DNA of 64,000 nucleotides, taken from the NCBI RefSeq assembly GCF_023093535.1, contig NZ_CP095757.1:2108001-2172000 (forward strand). Direction: 5' to 3'. Origin of the DNA: Halovivax limisalsi. Lineage in GTDB: Archaea; Halobacteriota; Halobacteria; Halobacteriales; Natrialbaceae. The notes below the pieces were generated by a model, which had not been told where the DNA came from, made no database searches, and saw only the letters and a program-made list of their open reading frames with translations. Below are positions 19,897 to 28,954 of this stretch, one piece after another. The position numbers were made by a program, and so were the translations under genes. Position 1 is the stretch's first letter. Each line of letters starts with the position of its first letter.

Positions 19897-19970
19897 TGGG
19901 CCAACTCGGATTTGAACCGAGAGCCTCCACCTTATCAGAGTGGCGCTCAACCTAATTGAGCTATTGGCCC
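19897..19970 (-). tRNA. tRNA-Ile (GAT)
   Basis: 74 bases on the minus strand with a full cloverleaf: acceptor GGGCCAA/TTGGCCC plus discriminator A, D arm GCTC/GAGC, anticodon stem CCACT/GGTGG around CTGATAA (anticodon GAT), five-base variable loop, and T arm CTCGG/CCGAG with loop TTCAAAT. There is no intron and no encoded CCA. The 3' end is copied twice more downstream (19639 and 19767). Confidence 0.97.
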
Positions 19971-20028
19971 GCTCCGCATTGTTCCGTAGCCGGGTGGGAT
20001 GTTTAAACGTTTCTTTCTGTTCGGCGGT

Positions 20029-20616
20029 TCATCGACCGACGGCGTCGCCGTCGTCGTCCGCATCGTCCTCGAGATCGATCTCGTACGTGCCGCTGCGTTC
20101 CGTCGCTGCTTCGTCGGAGTCGACACGGTAGGCGTCTGCACCCAGGTTGACCGTCGAACCGTCGGTGGCGTCGCCTCCGGCCTGTCCCCCCGCGGGAAAG
20201 CCGCCGGTCCAGACCGCGCCGGTCGCGAACCCATTTGCCTTTCGGTCGATGTAGGGGACGACGACGGTTCGCTTGAGCAGCATGCGGATCGGGATTCGGG
20301 TGAGCGGAATTGCGATGAGGAACCCGATCGCGTCGGTGACTAGTCCGGGGGTGAGCAGGAATGCACCGGCCGCGATGAGCAGCGCGCCGTCGAGCAACTC
20401 GTTCGTCGGCGCCTTCCCCTTCGCCAGCGACCGCTGGATCTTTCGCAGGGTTCGTCGTCCCTCGGCCCTGACGAGTAGTAACCCGACGAGACCGGTGAGG
20501 ACGACCAGCGCCACCATCTCGAGGAACCCGAAGACGTCCACGTAGACGATGAGCACGCCGAGCAGGACGGCGTCGAGAAACGGGATCGCGAGGAGCGCGA
20601 GCAACCACCGAAGCAT
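20029..20616 (-). CDS. fxsA: FxsA family membrane protein
   Basis: 195 residues. Three hydrophobic segments (about 2-25, 31-50 and 76-102) and the conserved GRRTLRKIQRSLAKGKAPTN loop followed by LLDGALLIAAGAFLLTPGLVTD are the FxsA signature. In E. coli the protein interferes with phage T7 exclusion by the F plasmid; its normal function is unknown. The C-terminal 60 residues form an acidic, disordered halophile tail. ATG 20616 is at the first hydrophobic residues. The next gene is divergent. Confidence 0.85.
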   Translation of the reverse strand: MLRWLLALLAIPFLDAVLLGVLIVYVDVFGFLEMVALVVLTGLVGLLLVRAEGRRTLRKIQRSLAKGKAPTNELLDGALLIAAGAFLLTPGLVTDAIGFLIAIPLTRIPIRMLLKRTVVVPYIDRKANGFATGAVWTGGFPAGGQAGGDATDGSTVNLGADAYRVDSDEAATERSGTYEIDLEDDADDDGDAVGR

Positions 20617-20748
20617 TGCGCAGGGCTACTTTCCCCACCGGGAAAACCCTTTAGTTTGACTGCCGTTCGGTCGCCCACCGGACGACAATCGACCCGACCC
20701 GCTGGACCAAACGATGGACTTACCGCGATCCCGGCGCTCGAACCCGAT

Positions 20749-22395
20749 ATGAGCGCCGAGTCCCGGGTCGAGTGGCGCGAGTGGGGCCCGCGTCCCTTCG
20801 TACTGGCCGAAAGCACTGATCGTCCCATTCTACTCTCGCTAACGGCCAGCTGGTGTCGACCGTGCGCGTCGATGGACGCGACTACCTACGCGGATCCCCG
20901 AATCGCCGCGAGTATCAACGACCGGTTCGTTCCAGTGCGCGTCGACGCCGACCGGCGCCCGCGCGTCCGCGATCGGTACAACGCCGGCGGCTTTCCGTCG
21001 ACCGTCTTCCTGACACCCGACGGGGAGATCATCGAGGCTGTGACCTACCTCGATCCGGATGCACTCAGGTCGACGCTCGATCACGTCGAGTCGACGTGGC
21101 AGGACCGTGGCGATGCCGCCGGCACCGTTCCGGAGACGCTCCCGTCGGATGGGACGCCGAAGGGTACGCTCGCGGAATCGATCCTCGATCGGGCTTACCA
21201 GACGCTCCGATCGGCGAACGACGAACGGGCGGGCGGCTGGGGCGGGGCTCCAAAGTTTCCGCTCCCGGCGGCGATCGAATTCCTCCTCGGACGGGACGAT
21301 GCGATGGCGCAGTCGGCCCTCGACGCCGTTCGAACCGGCCTCGCCTCGCCGGACGGCGGATTCTACCGGTTCGCCCACGAGCGAGACTGGTCGGATCCAC
21401 AGCGCGAGATCCGACTCGAGGACACCGCCGCCCTGATTCGAGCCTTCGCGAACGCGTACCTCCACACGGGTGCCGAGCGATATCGATCGACCGCCGAGCG
21501 CGCGATCGAGTTCGCGACCGGGACGCTGTGGGTCGAGCCATCGGCCGAGACCGGCCGCAACGACGGTGCGTTCGCCAACGCCGTCGCGGGGGATGCGACC
21601 GACGACGCCGATTTCGATGCCGATCGTGGACGCTCGATCGATCGGACGGTCTACGCCGGCGTGAACGGCCTGGCGATCGATGCCCTCTCTTCGCACGCGG
21701 CCTACACGGACCACGAACGCGCACGGGAGTTCGCACAGCGGGCGCTCGCTACGGTCAGGCACGACCTCCTCGAAGACGGCGTCGTCGATCACCGTCTCGA
21801 TGCCCCTCGCGACGAGGCGACGCGATGCTTGCTCGCCGATCAGACGCGCGTCTGCCGGGCGCTGCTCTCGGCCCGCTCCGTCTTCGGTTGGGAGACGATC
21901 CCGGCCGCTCGTCGCGTCGCAGACGTCACGATCGACCGGCTTCGGGACGAGGAGACCGGATCGGTGCTGGACGGTCCCCGCTCCGAAACGGGCCTGCTCT
22001 CGCGCCCGCTCCGGCCGCTGGAAGCGAACGCGGAACTGGCGTCGGTCCTGCTCGACCTCTCGGTACTGACCGGCGAGGAGGCCTATCGAGCCGACGGTCG
22101 TGCCATCCTCGAGGCGTTCGCCGGCGCCAGCGACACCATCGGCGTCCGTTCGTGCGGCTACCCGTCGGCCGTGGGCCGGTACCTGCACGATCCGTTGATC
22201 GTCCGTGTCGGTGCCCCCGCCGGGTCGGACCTTCACCGCGCAGCTTTCCGGGTCGCCGATCACCGGAAGATCGTCGTTCCGAACGCTCCGTCGGTCCCCG
22301 ACGACGCCGCCCGGGTCGAACGCGGCGACCGACGGTCCGAACCCGCACGCAGTCCGGCCGAACTCGTCTCCCGCGTCGAGTCCGTCAGCACCTGA
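20749..22395 (+). CDS. Thioredoxin-domain DUF255 (YyaL/SSP411-type) protein
   Basis: 548 residues. An N-terminal thioredoxin-like domain has WCRPC in a position like the redox-active CxxC, followed by GFPSTVFLTPDGE (cis-Pro region). The rest resembles the (alpha/alpha)6 barrel of the SSP411/YyaL family: GWGGAPKFPLPAAIEFLL, GGFYRFAHERDWSDPQ, EDTAALIRAFANAYLHTG. It is shorter than the common bacterial form of about 680 residues. Function is unclear; the fold resembles N-acyl-glucosamine epimerase-type enzymes. ATG 20749 has a TATA-like GGACTTACC about 30 bp upstream. Confidence 0.8.
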   Translation: MSAESRVEWREWGPRPFVLAESTDRPILLSLTASWCRPCASMDATTYADPRIAASINDRFVPVRVDADRRPRVRDRYNAGGFPSTVFLTPDGEIIEAVTYLDPDALRSTLDHVESTWQDRGDAAGTVPETLPSDGTPKGTLAESILDRAYQTLRSANDERAGGWGGAPKFPLPAAIEFLLGRDDAMAQSALDAVRTGLASPDGGFYRFAHERDWSDPQREIRLEDTAALIRAFANAYLHTGAERYRSTAERAIEFATGTLWVEPSAETGRNDGAFANAVAGDATDDADFDADRGRSIDRTVYAGVNGLAIDALSSHAAYTDHERAREFAQRALATVRHDLLEDGVVDHRLDAPRDEATRCLLADQTRVCRALLSARSVFGWETIPAARRVADVTIDRLRDEETGSVLDGPRSETGLLSRPLRPLEANAELASVLLDLSVLTGEEAYRADGRAILEAFAGASDTIGVRSCGYPSAVGRYLHDPLIVRVGAPAGSDLHRAAFRVADHRKIVVPNAPSVPDDAARVERGDRRSEPARSPAELVSRVESVST

Positions 22396-22465
22396 CCTCC
22401 GGGACAACTCCAAACGGAGTCAAACTACCGATCCGTTTATTATCCGCCAAGTGCTATACCGAGAT

Positions 22466-23269
22466 ATGGCGAGTTTACGGGATCTCGGCCTCTCCGAATA
22501 CGAAGCTCGCGCCTATCGGTCCCTCCTGCAAACGGGTCCGACAACGGCCAAGGAGTTGTCCCGCGCCAGCGACGTGCCGATGGGACGGATTTACGACGTC
22601 CTCAACAGCATCGAACAGTACAACCTCGTCAGGAGCCAGACGGCGAGTCGCCCGAAGAAGTACGTCGCCGTCGAACCGTCGACCGCGCTCGATCGCCTGC
22701 TCGCGGACAAGAAACGCGAACTCGAGGAACGAGCCGACCAGTACGAGTCCATCGTCGACGACCTCTCCGACGAACTCGTCGCGACCGACCCGGTCGACGA
22801 ACAGTTCTGGACGGCGGCGATCGGGCCCGCGGACACCTTCGAACTCATCGGCGAGCGCCTCGCGGCGGCCGACGACTCGATCGTGATGGTCGCCGCGGAC
22901 CCGACGCCGCAGATCGACGTGCGAACGGTAGGCGAGGAGGTCCTCGATCACCTCGAGTCGGCGCTCGATCGGGGCGTCTCCGTCGACGTCCTGATGAATC
23001 GATCGCTTGTCGACGAACTCCCCCAGTCGGTCGGACGGCGATACCGACGGACGTTACAGTCACGATCCGACTTCGCCGTGCGGACGTCCGAACGAGTCAC
23101 GGGATCGTTCAATCTCATCGATAGTATCGAGGTCTGCATTCAGGTCCCGAACCCCCTCTCGACCGGCGAGATATTCGGCACGATCGATCTCAAGGACGCG
23201 GAGTTCGCCGGCGAAGTGTACGACGAGTTTCGCCCCCTCTGGCGTGAGGCGAAACCGCTCGAACTCTGA
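22466..23269 (+). CDS. TrmB family transcriptional regulator
   Basis: 267 residues. The N-terminal winged helix is typical of TrmB: LRDLGLSEYEARAYRSLLQ, then TTAKELSRASDVPMGRIYDV with the recognition helix, and KKYVAVEPSTALDRLL. A coiled segment (about 80-110) leads to a phospholipase-D-like C-terminal domain (about 115-265) used for effector binding or dimerisation. The effector is probably a sugar or metabolite and cannot be read from sequence. ATG 22466 has TTTATTATCC about 25-34 bp upstream, so the transcript is probably leaderless. Confidence 0.85.
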   Translation: MASLRDLGLSEYEARAYRSLLQTGPTTAKELSRASDVPMGRIYDVLNSIEQYNLVRSQTASRPKKYVAVEPSTALDRLLADKKRELEERADQYESIVDDLSDELVATDPVDEQFWTAAIGPADTFELIGERLAAADDSIVMVAADPTPQIDVRTVGEEVLDHLESALDRGVSVDVLMNRSLVDELPQSVGRRYRRTLQSRSDFAVRTSERVTGSFNLIDSIEVCIQVPNPLSTGEIFGTIDLKDAEFAGEVYDEFRPLWREAKPLEL

Positions 23270-23282
23270 AAACGCCGATCCG

Positions 23283-24215
23283 TCAGTCCTCGCGGGCGAT
23301 TTCCGCTCGAAGCGTCTCCATGTCGACGACCCGCTCGGCGTGGGCGTTGTGCTGGTGGATGGACTCGTCGTTCGACTGCGACATCGTGACGACCGCGTCG
23401 TCTGGGAGGTGTTCGAAGGTGTCGACGACGCCCTCGGCCATCGACCGCACGCAGTCTTCGACGAACTTGGCGTCCGCGTGCGATCGGTAGGTCATCGCGT
23501 CCTCGTCGGGACGCTTCGCGAGGTTGTAGATCCGCGCGCTCATCGCGTCGCGCGCGATGTCGATTACGGTGTCGAGCTCGACCTCGGGATCGCCGTCGGC
23601 CTCGATCGTGAGCGTCGCGTGTCCGCGCTGCGAGTGGCCCGGTTGCGGCACCTCGTCGAGAAAGGCCGTGATGGTCTCCTCGTCGACGCCGAGATCCTCG
23701 AGCGTCTGCTTGGCGCGGGCCGTCGACATTCCCTGCGAACAGGGACAGACGGTCAACCCGTCGACCCGGGCGCCGATCTCCTCGCGCGTCCCCTCGTCGG
23801 TTGCCGTCGCCGCCGCGATGATGTCGACGGTGTGCTGGGTTTCGCGGTCGGTCGCGGGCGTCCTCTCGCGTCGCATCAGCGTCGCCTCCATCGAGACTTC
23901 GGCGCGGGTGGTGTACTCGTGTTTCTCGAGCAAGCGACCTGCGGCGTCGCCACAGACTTCCTCCGGGCGATAGGCCTCTTCGCGCGTCGCCGACTCCAGG
24001 ATCTCGTCGATCACTTCCATATTCCGGCTCATGTCCGCGCCCTTTCGCCAGGCCGGCAGATCCACGAAGACGTCGAATTCGGCAGTGAGGATGATCGGCC
24101 GCTTGCCGTTCCGGGCGAGTTTGACGAGTTTCTCGACGCCGGTGACGCCGACCTGGCTCAGGCCGACGGTCACGTCCGGCGAGCTCGCCTGCACGTCCGG
24201 CAGTTGCTGACTCAT
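23283..24215 (-). CDS. mptA: GTP cyclohydrolase MptA
   Basis: 310 residues of the FolE2/MptA family. It catalyses the first step of archaeal pterin (tetrahydromethanopterin- or tetrahydrofolate-type) synthesis, opening GTP to a dihydroneopterin cyclic phosphate with a catalytic metal. Matching blocks are [50 protein letters not shown] with the metal-binding CPCS, and [17 protein letters not shown] 24215 gives a normal length. It ends 13 bp from the stop of the convergent TrmB gene. Confidence 0.92.
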   Translation of the reverse strand: MSQQLPDVQASSPDVTVGLSQVGVTGVEKLVKLARNGKRPIILTAEFDVFVDLPAWRKGADMSRNMEVIDEILESATREEAYRPEEVCGDAAGRLLEKHEYTTRAEVSMEATLMRRERTPATDRETQHTVDIIAAATATDEGTREEIGARVDGLTVCPCSQGMSTARAKQTLEDLGVDEETITAFLDEVPQPGHSQRGHATLTIEADGDPEVELDTVIDIARDAMSARIYNLAKRPDEDAMTYRSHADAKFVEDCVRSMAEGVVDTFEHLPDDAVVTMSQSNDESIHQHNAHAERVVDMETLRAEIARED

Positions 24216-24408
24216 CGGGTAGATGCTGGGCTAGCGTGCGATTAGGCCTTTCGAAACCGGACTTCGAGACGGCGCGTTCGCCTCCCGGCGGCGTGGGAGT
24301 GATCGGACGAACGGGGTTTCGTTCGACAGCACGGACGATCTCCGCCGCCAGGTCGCTCCGATCGCGTCGTCGAACCCGCGCCGTCGAGCCGACGTCTCGT
24401 CGGACTGT

Positions 24409-24810
24409 TCAGGATGTCAGGTCGACATCACCGCTGACGTCGAGCCGGATCCCGGCTCGGTCCGCCCGATCGGCACAGGCCCGAAGGGCCGATCGAATCC
24501 GCTCTCCGTCTCCTTCGGTCCGGCACTCGACGAGCAGGCTGTCGATGCCGAGGAACGAGCCGACGCGGATGTACTCTCGCACCCGATCCGCGGTCGCTTG
24601 CGTTTCCAGGCTGCAGGTTCCATCGAAGCCCGCCTCGACCGTGAGCCGAGCCGGCGTGAACCCTTCCTCGCGCAACGTCCGTTTGAAATCCCGAAGATAC
24701 GCTGTATCGGTCGATTCGAGGGACGACGCGTCGACGTCGATGGGGGTGGTTTCGATCGGTCGACAGCCGTCGATCGTCTCCGCGATGGTGGACCGGTGGG
24801 TGGCGCTCAT
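24409..24810 (-). CDS. Hypothetical haloarchaeal protein
   Basis: 133 residues, not assigned to a family. Regular alpha/beta pattern: TAYLRDFKRTLREEGFTPA, LTVEAGFDGTCSL, ATADRVREYIRVGSFLGID, LLVECRTEGDGERIRSALR. It has no signal or membrane segment. It looks like a compact folded domain, with codon use normal for the genome. The start at 24810 is set by the TATA-like element 24-31 bp upstream. Confidence 0.65.
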   Translation of the reverse strand: MSATHRSTIAETIDGCRPIETTPIDVDASSLESTDTAYLRDFKRTLREEGFTPARLTVEAGFDGTCSLETQATADRVREYIRVGSFLGIDSLLVECRTEGDGERIRSALRACADRADRAGIRLDVSGDVDLTS

Positions 24811-24831
24811 GGAAATCGATACGCTCGCCGC

Positions 24832-24842
24832 ATACTTATACT
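24832..24842 (-). promoter_or_regulatory. TATA-like element
   Basis: On the minus strand this reads AGTATAAGTAT, a strong archaeal TATA match 22-32 bp upstream of the ATG at 24810. It indicates a leaderless transcript. Confidence 0.6.
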
Positions 24843-24972
24843 TTGATGGATGCATAATGGTAATACGAGACGCGTCACGACGGCCCTCGGCAGTGCGAGG
24901 GAGCGACAACGGTTTCGATGACCGTCTATCAGTTACACATAGAGTTAAGATCATGGAGTCGTTGGACTAAAT

Positions 24973-25143
24973 ATGGACGACTGTCCTCGATGTCAGTCTC
25001 CGCTCGAGCGACTCTCTCTCGCCGAGGCAGAGACCGTCGCGTGCACGCGCTGTGGATATGCCGACATTCCGGTCGAGCACGAGGCGGAGTGGGACGAACC
25101 GGAGTCCTGGCGCGACGCGATGAATCGGTTTTACGAACAGTGA
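24973..25143 (+). CDS. Small zinc-ribbon protein
   Basis: 56 residues, MDDCPRCQSPLERLSL followed by ACTRCGYADIPVEHEAEW. The two CxxC pairs (Cys4/Cys7 and Cys24/Cys27) form a rubredoxin-type zinc knuckle. The acidic C-terminal half (about 29-56) ends AMNRFYEQ. This is one of the many haloarchaeal micro-proteins with a single zinc ribbon, and the target is unknown. The AT-rich stretch CACATAGAGTTAAG lies about 24-35 bp upstream. Confidence 0.75.
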   Translation: MDDCPRCQSPLERLSLAEAETVACTRCGYADIPVEHEAEWDEPESWRDAMNRFYEQ

Positions 25144-25302
25144 CGCGGTCGCTCCGTTTTCCAGCCGCGTCGACCCGCTCCGACCTGACCGTCCACACCC
25201 GGTGAGCGACGGTACTGCCGGTCTATCGTCCTCGCTACAACACCTAGTGGACTAGATCCGAATGCGAAACTGGTACAAAACCGAATTCCGCCGCCGTGGG
25301 GA

Positions 25303-26331
25303 TTACTCGTTCGCCGGCGCCGCTTCCGCGTCCGCTTCGGTGTCCTGCTCGACGTCTTCGTCGGACCGCGCGGCGACCAGTCCGCCGCGTGCGACGCTGT
25401 AGAGCGGTTCGTCGGCGTGAGAGACGCCGCTGATCGAGAACGGGATGTTCGCGTCTTCGAGGTGGTCGCGGAACAGCGCCTCGAACCCGTCGGGGCTCGA
25501 GGTTCCGCCGGTGACGACGACCGGGATGTCGAGGCCCTCCTCGACGTCCTCCTCGTCGACCTCGTTGACGGTCCGTTCGATGACGTAGTCGAGGAGGTTC
25601 TCGTAGTAGATCGAGAGGGCGCCCTCGACGCCACCGACGTCCGTGGTGAAGTCGAGTTCGAAGTCGTCCTCCTTGATCGAGGTGACCTTGTCGACCGGCG
25701 TGCCGGTCGCGCGGGCGGCCTGCTCGTCGATCCAGTCGCCGCCGCGAGCGACGGAGAACTTCATCACGGGGACGGCGTAGTACGCGAGACAGACGTTCGT
25801 CATCCCGGCACCGAAGCTGATGCCGAGACCGGTGAAGTTGTTGTCCGCCAGCTCGCTGTAGATGACGGCCATCCCCTCGTTGATGGGCTCTGCGTCGTAA
25901 CCCATGTCGTTGAGGAACGACTCGATCGTCTTCTGGTGGTACAGCGTCGAGAGATCGGAGTCGATCGGGTCGGCCGGCGTCGAGAAGTAGAGTTTCTCGT
26001 CCGGATAGGCCGGCTCGCCGACGACCTGCTCGATGATGAGTTTCATCATCGGGATCGCTGACTTCTCGTCCGAGGAGAGGATCCCCTGGGACATCGGTCG
26101 ACGCGTCTCTTTGTTGAAGATATTCGCGAAGTTGAGCGCGTCGTCGCCGACGACGTAGACCTTGTCGTCCTTGCGGATGTGAAGTACTTCGCTCCGGGAA
26201 AGCATCTGCTCGGCCATATCCGAGTACTCGATTTCCACGAAGGAGTTGCGCTGCTGCACGAATACCGTGTCGTTGCCATCCTGCTGTGCGGACAGGATGT
26301 TCATCGTTCCGACGTCTAGGCCTTTGGCCAT
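25303..26331 (-). CDS. Salactin, haloarchaeal actin homologue
   Basis: 342 residues. Actin-fold nucleotide motifs are visible: phosphate-1 GLDVGTMNI (4-12), phosphate-2 [12 protein letters not shown] (168-179) and adenosine [13 protein letters not shown] (271-283). The [20 protein letters not shown] segment and overall sequence match salactin of Halobacterium, a dynamically unstable actin that forms filaments from the poles (from memory; orthology not tested). The last 20 residues are an acidic tail. The start codon lies inside an 18-bp palindrome. Upstream on the same strand is a CdpA-like division gene. Confidence 0.85.
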   Translation of the reverse strand: MAKGLDVGTMNILSAQQDGNDTVFVQQRNSFVEIEYSDMAEQMLSRSEVLHIRKDDKVYVVGDDALNFANIFNKETRRPMSQGILSSDEKSAIPMMKLIIEQVVGEPAYPDEKLYFSTPADPIDSDLSTLYHQKTIESFLNDMGYDAEPINEGMAVIYSELADNNFTGLGISFGAGMTNVCLAYYAVPVMKFSVARGGDWIDEQAARATGTPVDKVTSIKEDDFELDFTTDVGGVEGALSIYYENLLDYVIERTVNEVDEEDVEEGLDIPVVVTGGTSSPDGFEALFRDHLEDANIPFSISGVSHADEPLYSVARGGLVAARSDEDVEQDTEADAEAAPANE

Positions 26332-26341
26332 ATATGGCCAA
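26324..26341. promoter_or_regulatory. 18-bp perfect palindrome over the salactin start codon
   Basis: TTGGCCATATATGGCCAA is self-complementary over all 18 bases. The start codon (26331-26329 on the minus strand) is inside it. In DNA it could be an operator covering the transcription start; in RNA with a leader it would fold into a hairpin masking the start. Confidence 0.6.
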
Positions 26342-26352
26342 GGAGACTGACG

Positions 26353-26363
26353 GATTATAAATC
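26353..26363 (-). promoter_or_regulatory. TATA-like element of salactin
   Basis: On the minus strand GATTTATAATC ends about 22 bp upstream of the ATG at 26331, so the start codon and the transcription start probably coincide. A second AT-rich element, CCCTATATAAGAGGG on the minus strand, lies at 26381-26395. Confidence 0.5.
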
Positions 26364-26427
26364 TATGTGAATTAATCTCTCCCTCTTATATAGGGAAAAA
26401 TACCGATTAACCCGCGACGATCGACGA

Positions 26428-27354
26428 TTAATTACGCTTTACCCGATTTCGAACTGCGCTGACCCGTCCCTTCAGCCGATTAACCAATCCGCTCGCCCGG
26501 TGTTTGACCGTGTCGAGCGGCCCTGCGTTTCTCGTGGCCAGTTCCTCGGCCCGCTTCTTCTCTCGGAGTTCCTTCAGCTTCTGCGTCTGGTCGTCGACGG
26601 TTCCCGGGGCGGTGGCGGTCTTGGCCTCGCCCCCTTTGAGGCCCTTGAGGCCGGCGACCTGTTGCTGGACGCCGCTGGATCGAGTCTTCGTCACGCCCAT
26701 CGAACCGACGTTCGCCTCGTCGAACTCGTCGTCCGTGAACGTCAGCCGACTCGTCTCGCGCTTCTCGACGCCGCCCCAGGAGAGCTCGACGTCTTCCATC
26801 GCGCTGTCGATGTCCGCCGCGATCTCCTCGTCTGTATACTGTTCTTTGTCTTCCTCTTCCGCTGGCCCGGCGGGCTCGATCTGCCTCGCCAGGTCGAGGT
26901 AGTGTGCGATCAGCGCGGCGCCCGTCGAGGCGGCGATTCCCGCCAGCCCCACCGCGTAGACGGCGACGACCTGGACGGTGTAATCCGCGCCGTAGCCGTT
27001 CCAGTTATCCGGGTACGAGTAGAGGAAGCCGGCCACGCCGATGGCGGTGATCCCGACCCCAGCGGCCGAGACGGCGAGCACCCGACGCTCCGACGGCAGC
27101 AGCACGACGATGCCGAGCATGACGACCGGCAGGGCCAGCATTCCCATCGCGTATGCCGGCTGGACCCATTTGATGTACGGATCTGAGTCTACTTCGAACG
27201 TACCTCCCCAGACGAACAGTACCAGTGCGACGACGGCCAGCACGAGCCCGCACAGGAACAGCCCGAACCCGACGTAGACGTCACGGTCACTGTTCGGTTC
27301 ACCGATGTAGCGTCGGTAAAGTTCGAACAGTTTGTCTTCGGGAATAGGTGACAT
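26428..27354 (-). CDS. CdpA-like cell-division membrane protein (DUF7139 type)
   Basis: 308 residues. After a short cytoplasmic start (KLFELYRRYIGEPNSDRDVY) come four membrane segments at about 25-49, 68-88, 92-112 and 127-148. The long C-terminal cytoplasmic part (about 160-308) is charged and probably disordered, with a basic end HRASGLVNRLKGRVSAVRNR. This matches the haloarchaeal family named CdpA, which anchors the mid-cell FtsZ ring to the membrane; the match is from memory and not tested by search. It is 96 bp upstream of salactin on the same strand. Confidence 0.65.
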   Translation of the reverse strand: MSPIPEDKLFELYRRYIGEPNSDRDVYVGFGLFLCGLVLAVVALVLFVWGGTFEVDSDPYIKWVQPAYAMGMLALPVVMLGIVVLLPSERRVLAVSAAGVGITAIGVAGFLYSYPDNWNGYGADYTVQVVAVYAVGLAGIAASTGAALIAHYLDLARQIEPAGPAEEEDKEQYTDEEIAADIDSAMEDVELSWGGVEKRETSRLTFTDDEFDEANVGSMGVTKTRSSGVQQQVAGLKGLKGGEAKTATAPGTVDDQTQKLKELREKKRAEELATRNAGPLDTVKHRASGLVNRLKGRVSAVRNRVKRN

Positions 27355-27761
27355 TGCAACTGCCTTTTGACTCCAGTACCATCACTTTTTGCCCGCAACC
27401 GTATCAGTTAACGAACCATCGTCTGACGCCGGTCACACGCTACTGTTTTCCGCTGCGTCCGACGGTTGCACGCGCCGTCTGCTTCGCAAAGTCGTCGTCT
27501 CCGCTACTGTTCGTTTCCGCCGCGGCTGGTTGTCGCTCGCGTCCGACGAGCCCGACCAACTCGAAACACTTCGGATAGTATTCGTATCGCGCCCGTGTCG
27601 GCCCGGTCCCCGCGCGTTGATCGGCTGCACGATCTGTTGCTGCACGATCTGTTCGACGCGCGTCGGCCTCCACCCCCTTACTGTCGAGACCATCGGGGTC
27701 GCGAGCCCTCGTCGATGCGGGAAACGCGGTCGTTTTACGTGCGAAGCCGATAGCATCGATA
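27355..27761. other. 407-bp intergenic region with a 15-bp tandem repeat
   Basis: This gap lies between the leftward CdpA-like gene and rightward dph2. It contains a perfect tandem direct repeat GCTGCACGATCTGTT at 27624-27638 and 27639-27653. Near dph2, CGTTTTACGTG (about 27730) is a TATA-like element 25-35 bp before the start. No convincing gene. Confidence 0.5.
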
Positions 27762-28808
27762 ATGAGCCAGGAGTCTTCGTACAGTGAAGGCGATCTCCGG
27801 AACACGGGGATGGCCCTGAAACACGACCGCGAGTGGGACTACGAACTCGATCGGATCGTCGAAGCGGCGACCGAACGCGACGCCGAAACGATCGGGCTGC
27901 AGTTCCCGGAAGGATTGAAACGCCGCGCGCCGAAGGTGGCAGACGACATTCGCGACGTCCTCGAGGACTGTCGGGTGCTCATCTCGGGCCAACCCTGTTA
28001 CGGCGCGTGCGATCTCGACACCTATCTCATGAAGCGTTCCGACGTGTTCGTCCACTTCGGCCACTCCCCCATGAAAGAGACGGACAAGGTGATCTACGTG
28101 CCGCTGTTCTCGAACGTGGCGGTCACGCCGATCATGGAGGAAGCCCTGGAGACTCTGGAGGACCCGTCAGAGTCGCCCGCGGTCGGGCTCGTCACGACCG
28201 CCCAGCACATGAATCGCTTCGACGAGATGCGAACCTTCCTCGAGGAGCGGGGCTACGACGTACAGACCCGGCGAGGCGACGATCGACTCACGCACGAAGG
28301 GCAGGTCCTCGGCTGTAACTACGCGAGCGCCGACGTCGACGCTCCGCAGGTCCTCTACGTCGGCGGCGGGAAGTTCCACCCACTCGGTCTGGCGATGGAA
28401 CACCCGGACAAGCGCGTGGTCATCGCGGATCCGGTGAACAACGTCGTCACCGTCGCGGACACGGAGAAGTTCGTCAAACAGCGCTACGCCTCGGTCCACA
28501 AGGCGATGGACGCGGAGACGTGGGGCGTCATCTTCTGTACGAAGATCGGCCAGGGCCGCTGGGACGAAGCCGAGGAGATCCTCGAGGACAACGACGACGC
28601 CTACCTCATCACGCTGGACGAGGTGACGCCGGACCGCCTGCGGAACTTCGATTTCGACGCCTTCGTCAACACGGGCTGTCCGCGGATCACCACCGACGAC
28701 GGGCCGCAGTTTCACAAGCCGCTGCTCACTCCCGGCGAGTACGACGCCGCCGTCGGCAACAAACCGCTCTCGGAGATCGGCTTCGACACCTTCCACGACA
28801 CCTGGTGA
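27762..28808 (+). CDS. dph2: Diphthamide biosynthesis enzyme Dph2
   Basis: 348 residues, normal for archaeal Dph2. It transfers the 3-amino-3-carboxypropyl group of S-adenosylmethionine to a histidine of aEF2 with a non-classical radical [4Fe-4S] mechanism. The three cluster cysteines are visible: Cys83 (with Cys79) in GQPCYGACDL, Cys185 in LGCNYA and Cys306 in NTGCPRI. Other conserved blocks are GLQFPEGLKR and VHFGHSPM. The last pathway gene dph6 is at 10680. Confidence 0.93.
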   Translation: MSQESSYSEGDLRNTGMALKHDREWDYELDRIVEAATERDAETIGLQFPEGLKRRAPKVADDIRDVLEDCRVLISGQPCYGACDLDTYLMKRSDVFVHFGHSPMKETDKVIYVPLFSNVAVTPIMEEALETLEDPSESPAVGLVTTAQHMNRFDEMRTFLEERGYDVQTRRGDDRLTHEGQVLGCNYASADVDAPQVLYVGGGKFHPLGLAMEHPDKRVVIADPVNNVVTVADTEKFVKQRYASVHKAMDAETWGVIFCTKIGQGRWDEAEEILEDNDDAYLITLDEVTPDRLRNFDFDAFVNTGCPRITTDDGPQFHKPLLTPGEYDAAVGNKPLSEIGFDTFHDTW

Positions 28809-28954
28809 CCGCCCCGGTCGACTCGATCTCGGCGTGAGATATCGCGTAACTGAATTCCTTGTCCGAAGTCGAGAGACCGACGTCCGACGTCGAGCCGTCC
28901 GGTTGCGAACGCGGAGACGTAACACTTACCCGGACGTTCGTCGCAGGATCGCGC

